This document shows positions 6,218 to 14,545 of a stretch of DNA of 36,001 bases, piece after piece. The first letter of the stretch is position 1; each line of letters begins with the position of its first letter. Source of the DNA: an uncultured Planctomycetales bacterium (GTDB taxonomy: Bacteria > Planctomycetota > Planctomycetia > Pirellulales > Thermoguttaceae). The notes beneath the pieces are model-generated. The model saw only the letters and a list, made by a program, of their open reading frames with translations, was not told where the DNA came from and made no database searches. The DNA lies in the NCBI GenBank assembly GCA_937889015.1, contig CALARR010000171.1:1-36001 (forward strand), read 5' to 3'. A program made the translations under genes and the position numbers.

Positions 6218-8218
6218 TTATGCCGACACGGGTTCCGCCTGGGGTTTGGCATCCCAGAGGATGCCTTCGATTTCGGCGAAGATCTGCTGGTTGTTGAAGT
6301 GGGCGCCGGTGATGGCCCCGGCGGGGCAGGCCGCCACGCAGGTGCCGCAGCCCTTGCAAAGGGCCGTGATCACGTGGCTGACTTCCTTGGCCGCGTCGAA
6401 CTCGATGGCGTTGTAGGGGCACATCGTGTTGCAGATCTTGCAGCCGGAGCACTCTTCTTCGGTCACCGAGGCCACGATCGGCTCGATGGTCACGGTGCCC
6501 TTGGTGATCATGCCCATCACGCGGGCCGCGGCCGCGGCGCCCTGGGCGACCGAGGCGGGGATGTCCTTGGGCCCCTGGCAGACGCCGGCCACGAACACGC
6601 CGTCGGTCATGGTGGCCACGGGGTCGAGCTTGGGATGCCGCTCGGTGTACCAGCCGGCCATGCTGCAGGAGATGCCCAGCTTGAGGCCGGTTTCCTTGGC
6701 GTCGGCCTGGGGTTCCAGGGCGCCCATCAGCACGACCATGTCCACCGGGATCCGCCGCTGGCGGCCCTGCAGCGTGTCTTCGCACTGGATGATGAGCTTG
6801 CCTTCCTCGGAGGGCTTGCGCGCGGCGTCGGTGATTTCGGCCACCTTGCCGCGGACGAAGTTCATGCCTTCGGCCAGGAGCCGTTGGTAGAACTCTTCGT
6901 AACCCTTCTGATTGGCCCGCATGTCGATGTAGAAGCTGTAGACCTCGGCATTGGTCTTTTCCAGGACCAGGTGGCCGAACTTCAGGGAGGCCATGCAGCA
7001 GATGCCGGAGCAGTACTCGTTGTGGTTCGTGTCGCGGCTGCCCACGCAGTGGATGATGGCCACGCTCTTGGGTTCGGTCTTGCCGTCGCGGAGCACGATC
7101 TTGCCGTTGGTGGGGCCGGCCGAGTTGCACAGTCGCTCGAACTCCAGCGAGGTGAAGACGTTGGCCAGCCGGCCGTAGCCATACTGCGGCAGGCCCTTGC
7201 TCTCGAACATCTTCCAGCCGGTGGCGGCGATGATGTTGCCCACCTTGATCTCGACGACTTCGTCCTGCTGGTCGTAGTTGATGGCGTTGGTCGGGCAGAG
7301 CTTCTGGCAGACCTTGCACTTCTGCTGCTTGAACCAGCGGCAGTTGTCGACGTCGATGACCGGCACGCGGGGCACGGCCTGGGGGAAGGGCGTATAGATC
7401 GCCTTGCGATAACCCAGGCCCGCCTCGAAGACCGTGTCCACCACCTTCTGCGGGCACTTCTCGATGCAGATGCCGCAGCCCGTGCAGGGCGCGTATTCCA
7501 CATAGCGGGCGCGTTTGCGGATCTTGACGGTGAACTCGCCGACGGAGCCGCTGACCTCCTCCACTTCGGCGTAGGTCATCATGGTCACGTTTTCGTGCTG
7601 CCCGACCTCGGACATCTTGGGCGTGAGGATGCAGGCCGAGCAGTCGAGGGTGGGGAAGGTCTTGTCGAACTGGGCCATGTGCCCGCCGATGCTCGGTTCG
7701 CGTTCGACGAGGTACACGTGGTATCCGGCGTCGGCCAGTTCCAGGGTGGCCTGCAGGCCGGCGATGCCGCCGCCGATGACGAGGGTGGCCGGGTTGACCT
7801 TGACGGACATCGGCTCCAGCGGCTTCTGCATCTTGACCCGTTCGGCGGAGGCGCTGACGAGGGCCTTGGCCTTGAGGGTCGCCGCCGAGCGATCGACCGC
7901 GACCCACGAGACGTGCTCGCGGAGGTTGGTCATCTGGCAGAGGTAGGGGTTCATACCGGCGTTGGAGCACGCGCGGCGGAAGGTTTTCTCGTGCAGGTGC
8001 GGCGAGCAGGCGCCGACCACCACGCGCGTCAGGCCTTCCTTTTTGATGTCGTCCTCGATCATCTGCTGACCGAGCGACGAGCACATGAACTTATAGTCGC
8101 GGGAGACGACCACGTCGGGAATATTGGCGCCGGCCCACTTGGCCACTTCCTCCACGTCGACCATGCCCGCGATGTTGCTGCCGCAGTGGCAGACGTAAAT
8201 GCCGACCTTTTCGGCCAT
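6218..8218 (-). CDS. hdrA: HdrA, FAD and iron-sulfur subunit of the Hdr complex
   Basis: Central subunit of heterodisulfide-reductase-type complexes; its FAD is the bifurcation site. In 666 residues the order is an N-terminal iron-sulfur domain (YVCHCGSNIAG, CSSLGQ, GACSPHLHE), a Rossmann FAD motif GGGIAG at 149-154, and CSAC at 193-196. Next come two ferredoxin-like motifs (CTGCGICIEKCP at 245-256 and CKVCQKLCP near 301-309) and a C-terminal ferredoxin domain with Cys590/593/596/600 and Cys621/624/627/631. No MvhD or HdrB domain is fused. The start has gaggag seven bases upstream. It lies 176 bp after hdrB, the widest gap in the operon, holding a short repeat; a secondary promoter there is possible. 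Confidence 0.97.
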   Translation of the reverse strand: MAEKVGIYVCHCGSNIAGMVDVEEVAKWAGANIPDVVVSRDYKFMCSSLGQQMIEDDIKKEGLTRVVVGACSPHLHEKTFRRACSNAGMNPYLCQMTNLREHVSWVAVDRSAATLKAKALVSASAERVKMQKPLEPMSVKVNPATLVIGGGIAGLQATLELADAGYHVYLVEREPSIGGHMAQFDKTFPTLDCSACILTPKMSEVGQHENVTMMTYAEVEEVSGSVGEFTVKIRKRARYVEYAPCTGCGICIEKCPQKVVDTVFEAGLGYRKAIYTPFPQAVPRVPVIDVDNCRWFKQQKCKVCQKLCPTNAINYDQQDEVVEIKVGNIIAATGWKMFESKGLPQYGYGRLANVFTSLEFERLCNSAGPTNGKIVLRDGKTEPKSVAIIHCVGSRDTNHNEYCSGICCMASLKFGHLVLEKTNAEVYSFYIDMRANQKGYEEFYQRLLAEGMNFVRGKVAEITDAARKPSEEGKLIIQCEDTLQGRQRRIPVDMVVLMGALEPQADAKETGLKLGISCSMAGWYTERHPKLDPVATMTDGVFVAGVCQGPKDIPASVAQGAAAAARVMGMITKGTVTIEPIVASVTEEECSGCKICNTMCPYNAIEFDAAKEVSHVITALCKGCGTCVAACPAGAITGAHFNNQQIFAEIEGILWDAKPQAEPVSA

Positions 8219-8254
8219 GAGTAGACTCCTCGAGGTGGCAGGACGAAGCGATCG

Positions 8255-8280
8255 GCTATCAGCCCTCAGCTTTCAGCGAC
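8255..8280. repeat. Short interspersed repeat, copy 2
   Basis: Shares gctatcag and cagctttcagcga with the copy at 1206-1232. Here the two blocks are separated differently, so the element is imperfect. It lies in the 176-bp gap between hdrB and hdrA, which has no convincing gene. Confidence 0.5.
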
Positions 8281-8394
8281 GCGCTTCGACCGTGCCGTGC
8301 TCCTTGGGATGGATCGTTGTCTTGCTTCTTAAAGCCGTTTACTTCAGGGATGACATCTCGTTTCGCTGACGGCGGACAGCCGCTGGCTGACCGC

Positions 8395-9282
8395 CTAGAC
8401 TGCGGCGTTGGCGCCCAGCTTGCTCTGCAGGACCGGTTCGGCGGCCACGATTTCCTTGCCGAAACCGAGCTTCTTGGTGTCCAGACCGAAAGCCACGCCC
8501 AGCAGTTGCGTGAAGAAGATGATCGGAATCTTGTAGTTCGTTCCGAAATACTTGTTCGTGGCGGCCTGGTAGGCGTCGAGGTTCAACTGGCACATGGGGC
8601 ACATGCAGAGGATCATGTCGGCCTTGTATTCGGCGGCGCTGGCCAGGAGGCGGCGGATCAACTCGTAGGCCTGCGGCTCGCTGATCTGCGTCATGTGGCC
8701 ACTGCAGCAATGGGCCTTGACCGGATAGTCGACCACTTCGGCCCCGACCCACTGGAACAGCTCGTCCATCTTCATGGGATATTCGGGGTTGTCGAAGGCC
8801 ACGTCGGGGCGGACCACCTGGCAGCCGTAGTAGGGGGCGATGCGCAGATTGGTCAGCGGCCGAACCACCTTGTCGCGGATGGCCGTCTCGCCGATGTCGG
8901 TGTAGATGACGTCCAGAATGTGCCGCACCCGAACGCTGCCCGGCTTGTAGTTCAACCCGCCCGCCGCCAGGCACTGGTTGACCTTGTCGTTCATGTGCGG
9001 GTGTTCGGCCATCAACCGGTCGGTCTTGGACAGGTTCAGATAGCAGGCCGCACAAGGGGCCACCAACTGGTTGAGCTGCGAGTCGACCAGGGCCAGGTTG
9101 CGCGCGATGACCGAGGTGGCCACCAACTCGTCCTGGGAGAAGAACTCCGTGGCCCCGCAGCAGTTCCAGTCGTCCAGCTCGACGAGCTTGATTCCCAGCA
9201 GGTCGGCCACTTGTCGCACGGAAACGTCGTAAGCGGCGCTGTTGCGTTCCAGGGAGCACCCCGGATAGTAGGCGTACTTCAC
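8395..9282 (-). CDS. hdrB: HdrB, non-cubane iron-sulfur disulfide-reducing subunit
   Basis: HdrB carries two CCG domains that in methanogens bind two non-cubane [4Fe-4S] clusters where disulfide is reduced. In 295 residues the first set is Cys9, Cys41-Cys42 (NCCGAT), Cys77 and Cys80 (PCAAC). The second set is Cys154 (YYGCQVVRP), Cys192-Cys193, Cys228 and Cys231 (CMCPMC). The second motif reads HCCSGHM rather than CCG, so Ser replaces the usual Gly, but every ligand Cys is present. The start codon is GTG with gggagg just upstream, and it overlaps the hdrC stop by four bases (GTGA). The natural substrate in a bacterium is unknown; CoM-S-S-CoB is not expected. Confidence 0.96.
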   Translation of the reverse strand: MKYAYYPGCSLERNSAAYDVSVRQVADLLGIKLVELDDWNCCGATEFFSQDELVATSVIARNLALVDSQLNQLVAPCAACYLNLSKTDRLMAEHPHMNDKVNQCLAAGGLNYKPGSVRVRHILDVIYTDIGETAIRDKVVRPLTNLRIAPYYGCQVVRPDVAFDNPEYPMKMDELFQWVGAEVVDYPVKAHCCSGHMTQISEPQAYELIRRLLASAAEYKADMILCMCPMCQLNLDAYQAATNKYFGTNYKIPIIFFTQLLGVAFGLDTKKLGFGKEIVAAEPVLQSKLGANAAV

Positions 9283-9848
9283 GAGGCACCTCCCAATTCC
9301 CTGGCTTTACGAATGATGGCCTGCAACTGGCCCACCTGGCGGATCTTGGTGGGCAACAGGGCCATGCGGCCGCGAGTGAACATGGCCAGACCCAGGGGCC
9401 CCATCTTAAGCATCGCCAGGGGCTTGTTGAACAGGTAGTAACGGCTGGCCAAACCCAGTTCGAAGCTGCGGCCGAACCACTCCACCATGTCGGTGAAGGT
9501 CTTGGCCAAGGCCGGGGCGTCGGTCTGCCGGGCCAACCCCTCGGCGATCGCCAATCGCTTCAGGGCGTACATGATTTCCGTGATCGGAATCTGCTGCGGG
9601 CAGCGCGTGGTGCAGAAGTAACAGGACACGCAACACCACATGGTGTTGCTGGTCAGCACCTTCTCCCGCTCGTTGGCATTGATGAGGGCGAAGACGCCGC
9701 GGGGCGTGTACTGCATGTCGGCCCCGTTGGGGCACGACCCGCCGCAACTGCCGCATTGCATACAATGCACGATCCGCTCGCCGCCCGGCGTGTCGGCGAT
9801 GATCTCTTTCAGAAAGGCGCTGCCTTTGAAGGCATGGGTGGTCACCAT
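9279..9848 (-). CDS. hdrC: HdrC, two [4Fe-4S] electron-transfer subunit
   Basis: HdrC connects HdrA with HdrB through two [4Fe-4S] clusters. From the chosen start (MVTTHAFKG) it has 189 residues, with CMQCGSCGGSCP and CVSCYFCTTRCP as the two ligand sets. The C-terminal half is helical and has a hydrophobic stretch (PLAMLKMGPLGLAMF) typical of the family. The frame is open to 9971, but the ATG at 9848 has ggagga seven bases upstream and fits family length, so the upstream 41 codons are left out. First gene of the hydrogenase operon; its promoter should lie between 9849 and 10286. Confidence 0.95.
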   Translation of the reverse strand: MVTTHAFKGSAFLKEIIADTPGGERIVHCMQCGSCGGSCPNGADMQYTPRGVFALINANEREKVLTSNTMWCCVSCYFCTTRCPQQIPITEIMYALKRLAIAEGLARQTDAPALAKTFTDMVEWFGRSFELGLASRYYLFNKPLAMLKMGPLGLAMFTRGRMALLPTKIRQVGQLQAIIRKARELGGAS

Positions 9849-10286
9849 CGAGTCTTCCTCCAGCGCGGATGCCGCCGCCGACAACCGGCAGGCGTTTTCA
9901 TAGTGGTCCCCATGGTAAAGCAACCGTCGTGCCAGGGCCAGAGGCGGCAGAAGAACATTGCCGCAACACATTCACAACAAAAGACTTACCGGCCAGCCCC
10001 CGGACTCCACGCGTTTCGGCTGCGGTGGGGATATCCACGGAATCCCGCCGCACGGCAACGGAATTCCGTGACCCGCGGCCGCCCGAACGCCATGACACGC
10101 GCGGCGCGTTGCACGCCGACAGGCTGACCCTTTCTCACAAAGGGGGGATCGGCTAGAATTGGCCCAGTGCAGTGGGATCCAAGATGAGACGCGCGCGAGC
10201 GAATCCCTTCCCAGTGCAGAGTCCCTCGTACTTGTGCGGCGTGTACGACCCCTTCTGATGTTTCCGAGCCCCCAAGGAATCTGTCC
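9849..10286. other. Divergent intergenic region between hdrC and the BI-1 gene
   Basis: About 440 bp without a convincing gene. It must hold the promoter of the hydrogenase operon (leftward) and of the BI-1 family gene (rightward). An inverted repeat, cacggaat at 10036-10043 and attccgtg at 10063-10070, could be an operator or hairpin. A tagaat at 10154-10159 resembles a -10 element for the rightward gene, but no matching -35 is clear. Confidence 0.4.
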
Positions 10287-11003
10287 ATGAGCACGAACCC
10301 CTACATGTCTCCGACCAGCTTGCCAGTGGCCTTCGCCGAACCGGACGTGCGCGCCGCCTTCATTCGCCGCACCTATGCCCATTTGGCTCTGGCGGTGGCG
10401 GCCTTTGTGGGTTTGGAGGCCCTGCTGCTGAACTCGCCCCTGGCCGCGACCATGCTCAATCTGCTGTCGGGCAGCCGCTATGGTTGGCTGCTGGTCCTGG
10501 GCGCGTTTGTGGTGACGGGCTGGCTGGCGCGCGGACTGGCCGCCAGCGGCCAATCGCCGGCCGTGCAGTACCTGGGGCTGGCCGTGTACGTGGTGGCCGA
10601 AGCGGTGATCTTCGTTCCCATCTTGTATATCGCCCTGTATTTCTCCTCGCCCGACGTGCTGCCGAACGCGGCGATCCTCACGGGGGTGCTGTTCGCCGGT
10701 CTGACAGCGGTGGCCTTTACCACGCGTACGGACTTCAGTTTCCTGAGCGGGGCCCTGACGATCGGCGGTTTCGTGGCCTTGGGTTTGATCGTGTGCAGTG
10801 CGATCTTCGGCTTCACGTTGGGGCTGCTGTTCTCGGTGGCCATGGTCATCCTGGCCGCGGCGGCGATTCTCTACGACACTTCGAAGGTGATCCACCACTA
10901 TCCGGCCGATCAGCACGTGGGTGCGTCGCTGGAGTTGTTTGCGTCGGTGGCGCTGTTGTTCTGGTATGTGTTGCGGATTCTGATGCAGTTTGACCGGCGA
11001 TGA
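10287..11003 (+). CDS. Bax inhibitor-1 (YccA/YbhL-like) membrane protein
   Basis: A 238-residue inner-membrane protein of the BI-1/TMBIM family, with about seven hydrophobic helices spread from residue 27 to the end. The diagnostic C-terminal segment is present: ILYDTSKVIHHYP followed by ASLELFASVALLFWYVLRIL. Bacterial members such as YetJ behave as pH-sensitive calcium leak channels; YccA modulates FtsH. Which role applies here is unknown. The start ATG begins MSTNPYMSP. It is divergent from hdrC and followed by a secreted-protein gene 135 bp downstream, with no sign that the two share a function. Confidence 0.93.
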   Translation: MSTNPYMSPTSLPVAFAEPDVRAAFIRRTYAHLALAVAAFVGLEALLLNSPLAATMLNLLSGSRYGWLLVLGAFVVTGWLARGLAASGQSPAVQYLGLAVYVVAEAVIFVPILYIALYFSSPDVLPNAAILTGVLFAGLTAVAFTTRTDFSFLSGALTIGGFVALGLIVCSAIFGFTLGLLFSVAMVILAAAAILYDTSKVIHHYPADQHVGASLELFASVALLFWYVLRILMQFDRR

Positions 11004-11138
11004 AGACAGAGAGGCTCTCCACAGACCGCGCAGCCGGGCGTCGGTTCGGTGCGACTCCCTCGTCGGCGTCGACGGTCTCCGGTTAAGGGTTTTCTGGCAT
11101 TGGTCGCTCGATAGGCAAGAGTCAAGAGAGGTACAACC

Positions 11139-12299
11139 ATGCGACAGGCAATGTTGCGCAGCGGGGGTTTGGTGTGGGTGGCGATGATGGCGGCCGCATT
11201 GGCGGTGGAGTCGGCTGCGGCCCAAAGCCCGCCCAAGGGCGACCTATCGGCCTACATCTCGCCGGAGTTCTGTGCGGCCGTGGTCATTCATCCGCAGCGT
11301 CTGGCCGAGTCGCCGATCCTGGCCAAGCTGCCCAAGAAGGCGGACCAATCCGGGCCGGCGGACATGGGCGCAGCCATGCTGGCCCTCTCCCAGGTCCCGG
11401 CCGCGCAGAAGGTGAACCTGATGAAGTTGGCCGAAGCCCTGGCCGGCAACGCGCTGCGGCGGATCGTGGTCGTGGTCGATCCCACGCCCAACGAGGCGGG
11501 GCCGGTCTCGGGCGGCGTTATCCTGCAGTTCGATGCGGAACTGGATGGCGACGTGCTCTTCCCGGCCGTGGTTCCCGATGCCCAGAAGAAGGAGATCCAG
11601 GGCGCCGCCTGCTACACCTTCAAGCCCGAAGGGCCGAAGGAAGTGACCGTGGCGGCCTGTGCGCGAGGCAAGATCGTGCTCGTGGCGCCCGAGGCCACGA
11701 TGAAGAAGATGCTCACACCGGCCAGTGCGGTGGGGCCGTTGCTGGGCCAACTGCGCAAGACGGGCCTGGCCAACGACGTGATCGTGGAATACGCGGCGCA
11801 GCCGCTGTCCAAGGGGCTGGCGGCCGGCGGGATGTCGCTGGAGAAGCTGGCCCAGGCCGATCCCCAGGTGGCCTTGGCGACGCAGATCCAGGCCGCCAGC
11901 GTCACGCTCAACCTGAGCGGCGAGACCCTGCTGGCCGCGCAACTGGCGGTCAAGGACGAGGCCGCCGCCGCGCAAATGGCCGCCATGCTGGAAGGCGTGA
12001 AGGCCATGGGCCAGCAGCAATTCGAGGCCTTGAAGCAGCAGCCCATGCCCATGCTCCCGCCGCAGTTGAGCGAACAGCTCTTCACCGTGGTCGGCGATCT
12101 GCTGGGAAAGACCAAGGTCGACAAGTCGCGCGCGACCGTGAGCCTGACGATCGGCATGCCTAAGGGACTGGCGGAACTGCTGGAGCAGGCGGCGCAGATG
12201 GCGGCCATGTTCCAGGCCGGCGCCGGCGGCATGCCCCCGGGAATGCCCGGGGCCGATCCGACCAGCAAGCCGCCGGCCAAGGGAAAGCCGAAGAAGTAA
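11139..12299 (+). CDS. Secreted protein of unknown function
   Basis: A 386-residue exported protein I do not recognise. It has a signal peptide (about residues 1-28, hydrophobic VWVAMMAAALAVESAAA, cleavage probably before Gln29). The mature part is rich in Ala, Leu and Lys with alternating beta and helical stretches, such as RRIVVVVDPTPNEAG and SVTLNLSGETLLAAQLAVKDEAAAAQMAAML. The C-terminus is a low-complexity tail rich in Gly, Met, Pro and Lys (from about residue 360). A gagagg lies about eight bases before the ATG. No catalytic motif is evident. It converges with the response regulator gene, with the inverted-repeat element between them. Confidence 0.85.
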   Translation: MRQAMLRSGGLVWVAMMAAALAVESAAAQSPPKGDLSAYISPEFCAAVVIHPQRLAESPILAKLPKKADQSGPADMGAAMLALSQVPAAQKVNLMKLAEALAGNALRRIVVVVDPTPNEAGPVSGGVILQFDAELDGDVLFPAVVPDAQKKEIQGAACYTFKPEGPKEVTVAACARGKIVLVAPEATMKKMLTPASAVGPLLGQLRKTGLANDVIVEYAAQPLSKGLAAGGMSLEKLAQADPQVALATQIQAASVTLNLSGETLLAAQLAVKDEAAAAQMAAMLEGVKAMGQQQFEALKQQPMPMLPPQLSEQLFTVVGDLLGKTKVDKSRATVSLTIGMPKGLAELLEQAAQMAAMFQAGAGGMPPGMPGADPTSKPPAKGKPKK

Positions 12300-12304
12300 A
12301 GAGG

Positions 12305-12438
12305 AAAGGGGTCAGAACGCTTTACTGAGGTCGGGTGGCTTGCGCGGTCGGCCCGGCGGACGAATAGTCAGGAGTTCCGGAACGCCGCAAGACAACTTGG
12401 TTCGGCCATGGGCAATAGAAAATCGTTCTGACCCCTTT
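12305..12438. mobile_element. 134-bp inverted-repeat element (MITE/REP-like)
   Basis: Perfect 15-bp terminal inverted repeats, aaaggggtcagaacg at 12305-12319 and its complement at 12424-12438, flank about 104 bp without an open gene. It fits exactly between the stops of two convergent genes. The ggggtcag-type termini recall small elements mobilised by REP-associated tyrosine (TnpA-REP) transposases. No transposase is present in the window. It could also fold into a large stem that ends transcription from both sides. Confidence 0.65.
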
Positions 12439-12444
12439 GTTAGC

Positions 12445-13782
12445 TCATCCCAGGCCGTGCTTGGCCAGCTTGTCGCGGAAGGTGGAGGGCTTCATTCCCA
12501 GCGCGGCGGCGGCGGCCGTCTTGTTGCCCTTGGAGGCGCGCAGGGCGTTTTCCAGCAGTTCCCGTTCGGCCTGGTCCATGGCCGCCTGGAAGCCCAGGGC
12601 GGTGACCGCCGCAGGGCGCTGGGCGGTTACATCGCCGATCTCGGCCGAGAGCACGTCGGCCGTGATCTGCCCCGCCCCGACCAGATAGGCGCGCTCCAGG
12701 GTGTGATACAGCTCGCGTACATTGCCGGGCCAATCGTGGCTTTCCAGCAGGGCCACGGCCGGCGGATCGATCTGGTAGGGGCGGTCGCCGGCGATCCGCC
12801 ACAACAAGTGCAACACCAGCTCGGGAATGTCTTCGCGCCGATCGCGCAAGGGCGGGACCGTAATCCGCAGCACGTCGAGGCGGTAGTAGAGGTCCTGGCG
12901 GAACGTGCCCTGGGAGATCTTGTCCAGCAGGTTCTGCTTGGTCGAGGCCACGATCCGCACGTTGGCCTTGATGGGCGTGGTGCCGCCGACGCGCTCGAAG
13001 ACCTTCTCCTCAATCGCGCGCAGCAGCTTGGACTGCTGCTCCATGGGGATGTCGTCGACGTCGTCCAGGTACAGCGTGCCGCTTTCGGCCAGGTCGAAGC
13101 GACCCATGCGTTGCTGGTCGGCGCCGGTGAAGGAGCCTTTGACGTGGCCGTACAGTTCGCTTTCGATCAACTGCGGCGGAAAGAGGGTGCAGCCGACCTT
13201 GACGAAGGGAAAGCCCGCGCGGTGCGAACTGCGGTGGATGACCGAAGCGATCAGGTCCTTGCCCACGCCGGTCTCGCCATAGAGCAGCACGTTGGCGTCG
13301 GTGCGCGCGCAGATGCCGATGAGGTGCTTGACGCGTTGCATCAAGGCGGAGCGGCCGACGATCAGCGAGTCCAGTTCGTCGACCGCCGAGGCGGAGATCG
13401 GCTGGTTTTCGGCGATCGGGTTGCGTTGCCGCTCGATCCGCGCCAGCAACGGAAAGATGTCCTCGTTGCGAAAAGGCTTGGTGATGAAGTCGAAGGCCCC
13501 CAGCTTGACCGCCTCCACGGCCACGGGGATGCTGCCGTAGGCGGTCATCATGATGACTTCCAGATCGGCCAGCGGTCCGTGCTTGATCCGCTTGAGCAGT
13601 TCCAGGCCGTCGAGGTTGGGCATTTTCAGGTCGGTGACGACAACGTCGAAGCGGCCTTCCTGCAACTGGCGCAGGGCCTCTTCCCCGTCGCCCACGGCCA
13701 CCACCTCGTGGCCTTGCGTGGCCAGGTCGTCGGCCAGGGTCACGCGTTTGATCTTCTCGTCGTCGACTACCAGGATTCGCAT
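12445..13782 (-). CDS. NtrC-family sigma-54 response regulator
   Basis: A 445-residue activator with three domains. The receiver domain (about 1-115) has the acidic pocket Asp7-Asp8, phospho-acceptor Asp51, Thr80 and Lys102. The AAA+ domain (about 140-365) has Walker A GETGVGKD at 169-176 and the sigma-54 loop GSFTGA at 216-221. The C-terminal Fis-type helix-turn-helix has NKTAAAAALGMKPSTFRDKL. It would remodel sigma-54 RNA polymerase at enhancer-dependent promoters. The Walker B is LYLDDVDD, with Asp241 where most family members have Glu, which may lower ATPase activity. The likely partner kinase is at 14871-16172, separated by a VapBC-like pair. Start ATG at 13782, 35 bp after the toxin stop. 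Confidence 0.95.
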   Translation of the reverse strand: MRILVVDDEKIKRVTLADDLATQGHEVVAVGDGEEALRQLQEGRFDVVVTDLKMPNLDGLELLKRIKHGPLADLEVIMMTAYGSIPVAVEAVKLGAFDFITKPFRNEDIFPLLARIERQRNPIAENQPISASAVDELDSLIVGRSALMQRVKHLIGICARTDANVLLYGETGVGKDLIASVIHRSSHRAGFPFVKVGCTLFPPQLIESELYGHVKGSFTGADQQRMGRFDLAESGTLYLDDVDDIPMEQQSKLLRAIEEKVFERVGGTTPIKANVRIVASTKQNLLDKISQGTFRQDLYYRLDVLRITVPPLRDRREDIPELVLHLLWRIAGDRPYQIDPPAVALLESHDWPGNVRELYHTLERAYLVGAGQITADVLSAEIGDVTAQRPAAVTALGFQAAMDQAERELLENALRASKGNKTAAAAALGMKPSTFRDKLAKHGLG

Positions 13783-13817
13783 GCGGGATTGCCAGGTGGG
13801 AAGCGATGCTGCGGTGC

Positions 13818-14216
13818 TTACGAAAGAGTCTCGATGGTCATGTGGGAAAACGACCCTAACCGAGCGTCGTTGGTGAGGAACACCTCGCAGCCCGAAACCA
13901 TGGCAGCCGCCAGATGAATCGCGTCCATCGGCGTGAATCCGAATGTGGCGCGGATTTCCGCTGCGCGGTCGCAGACCTCAGCGCTGATGCTGGCGACGAA
14001 TACACCGGCGGCGAAGAAGGCGTCGAAGTCGGCAAGCAAGGCGAGATCCTTGCGCCGCAAGGGTCCGATACGGCACTCCATGCGAGCCAGGTCGCTGGTC
14101 ACCAGGGTGTCACCGCGCGACCTCATGGCGGCAAACCGAGCGGCCACCGTTGGCGCCCATAAGGCTCGGTTCTCGACGAAGTACATCACGATATTGGAGT
14201 CGAGATAGCATCTCAT
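13818..14216 (-). CDS. PIN-domain (VapC-like) toxin ribonuclease
   Basis: A 132-residue PIN-domain protein; VapC toxins are Mg-dependent RNases. The acidic active-site residues can be placed at Asp6 (YLDSNIV), Glu47 (ARMECRI), Asp98 (TPMDAIHLAAA) and Asp117 (FLTNDARL), so the enzyme looks intact. Its start overlaps the upstream gene by four bases (14213-14216), the tight coupling typical of VapBC operons. It lies between a histidine kinase gene and its probable response regulator on the same strand, so transcription of the three may be linked. Confidence 0.93.
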   Translation of the reverse strand: MRCYLDSNIVMYFVENRALWAPTVAARFAAMRSRGDTLVTSDLARMECRIGPLRRKDLALLADFDAFFAAGVFVASISAEVCDRAAEIRATFGFTPMDAIHLAAAMVSGCEVFLTNDARLGSFSHMTIETLS

Positions 14217-14545
14217 CCTCCCGCCCCCTTTGGCGAGTCCCCGAGTCGGTGCTGCTCGGCCCAGCGCGATTGCTCCTCCTCGCGCTGCCGCGCCTGCTGC
14301 TCGGCTTCATTCCGCAGGGCGCGGATCTCCGCGTCGATCTCCTCTCTGCTTCGTGGGACGAAACCACGTGCCTGCTGAACAGCCCAAATCTGCTCCATCA
14401 CGGTCCAGACGGCCTCAGAGGTAGAACTGGTGGTGGCCTGAATGCGCACCTGCACCTCGCCTGGCGGGAGAGGAATCGGCTGATCGATCCGCAGACTGCC
14501 GTCGGGCAATATCCGACCGCTGACATTCACCTCTGACGTCGCCAT
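14213..14545 (-). CDS. Probable VapB-like antitoxin
   Basis: A 110-residue protein placed directly before the PIN toxin with a four-base overlap. The N-terminal half is a small beta domain (MATSEVNVSGRILPDGSL, then LPPGEVQVRIQA), a pattern common in small antitoxins of cyanobacteria and planctomycetes that precede PIN genes. The C-terminal half is a long, highly charged helix (EEIDAEIRALRNEAEQQA) that would clasp the toxin. Assignment as antitoxin rests mainly on position; no strong DNA-binding motif is seen. The start begins MATSEV. Confidence 0.75.
   Translation of the reverse strand: MATSEVNVSGRILPDGSLRIDQPIPLPPGEVQVRIQATTSSTSEAVWTVMEQIWAVQQARGFVPRSREEIDAEIRALRNEAEQQARQREEEQSRWAEQHRLGDSPKGAGG

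Noticed and set aside
6299..8224. Long plus-strand open frame across hdrA (641 codons)
   Set aside because: Antisense shadow of a fully recognisable hdrA; composition is not protein-like.
10154..10159. Promoter for the BI-1 family gene at tagaat
   Set aside because: No -35 element at a suitable distance; left as a remark in the intergenic entry.
12340..13917. Plus-strand open frame across the response regulator
   Set aside because: Antisense shadow; the minus strand has every response-regulator and AAA+ motif.
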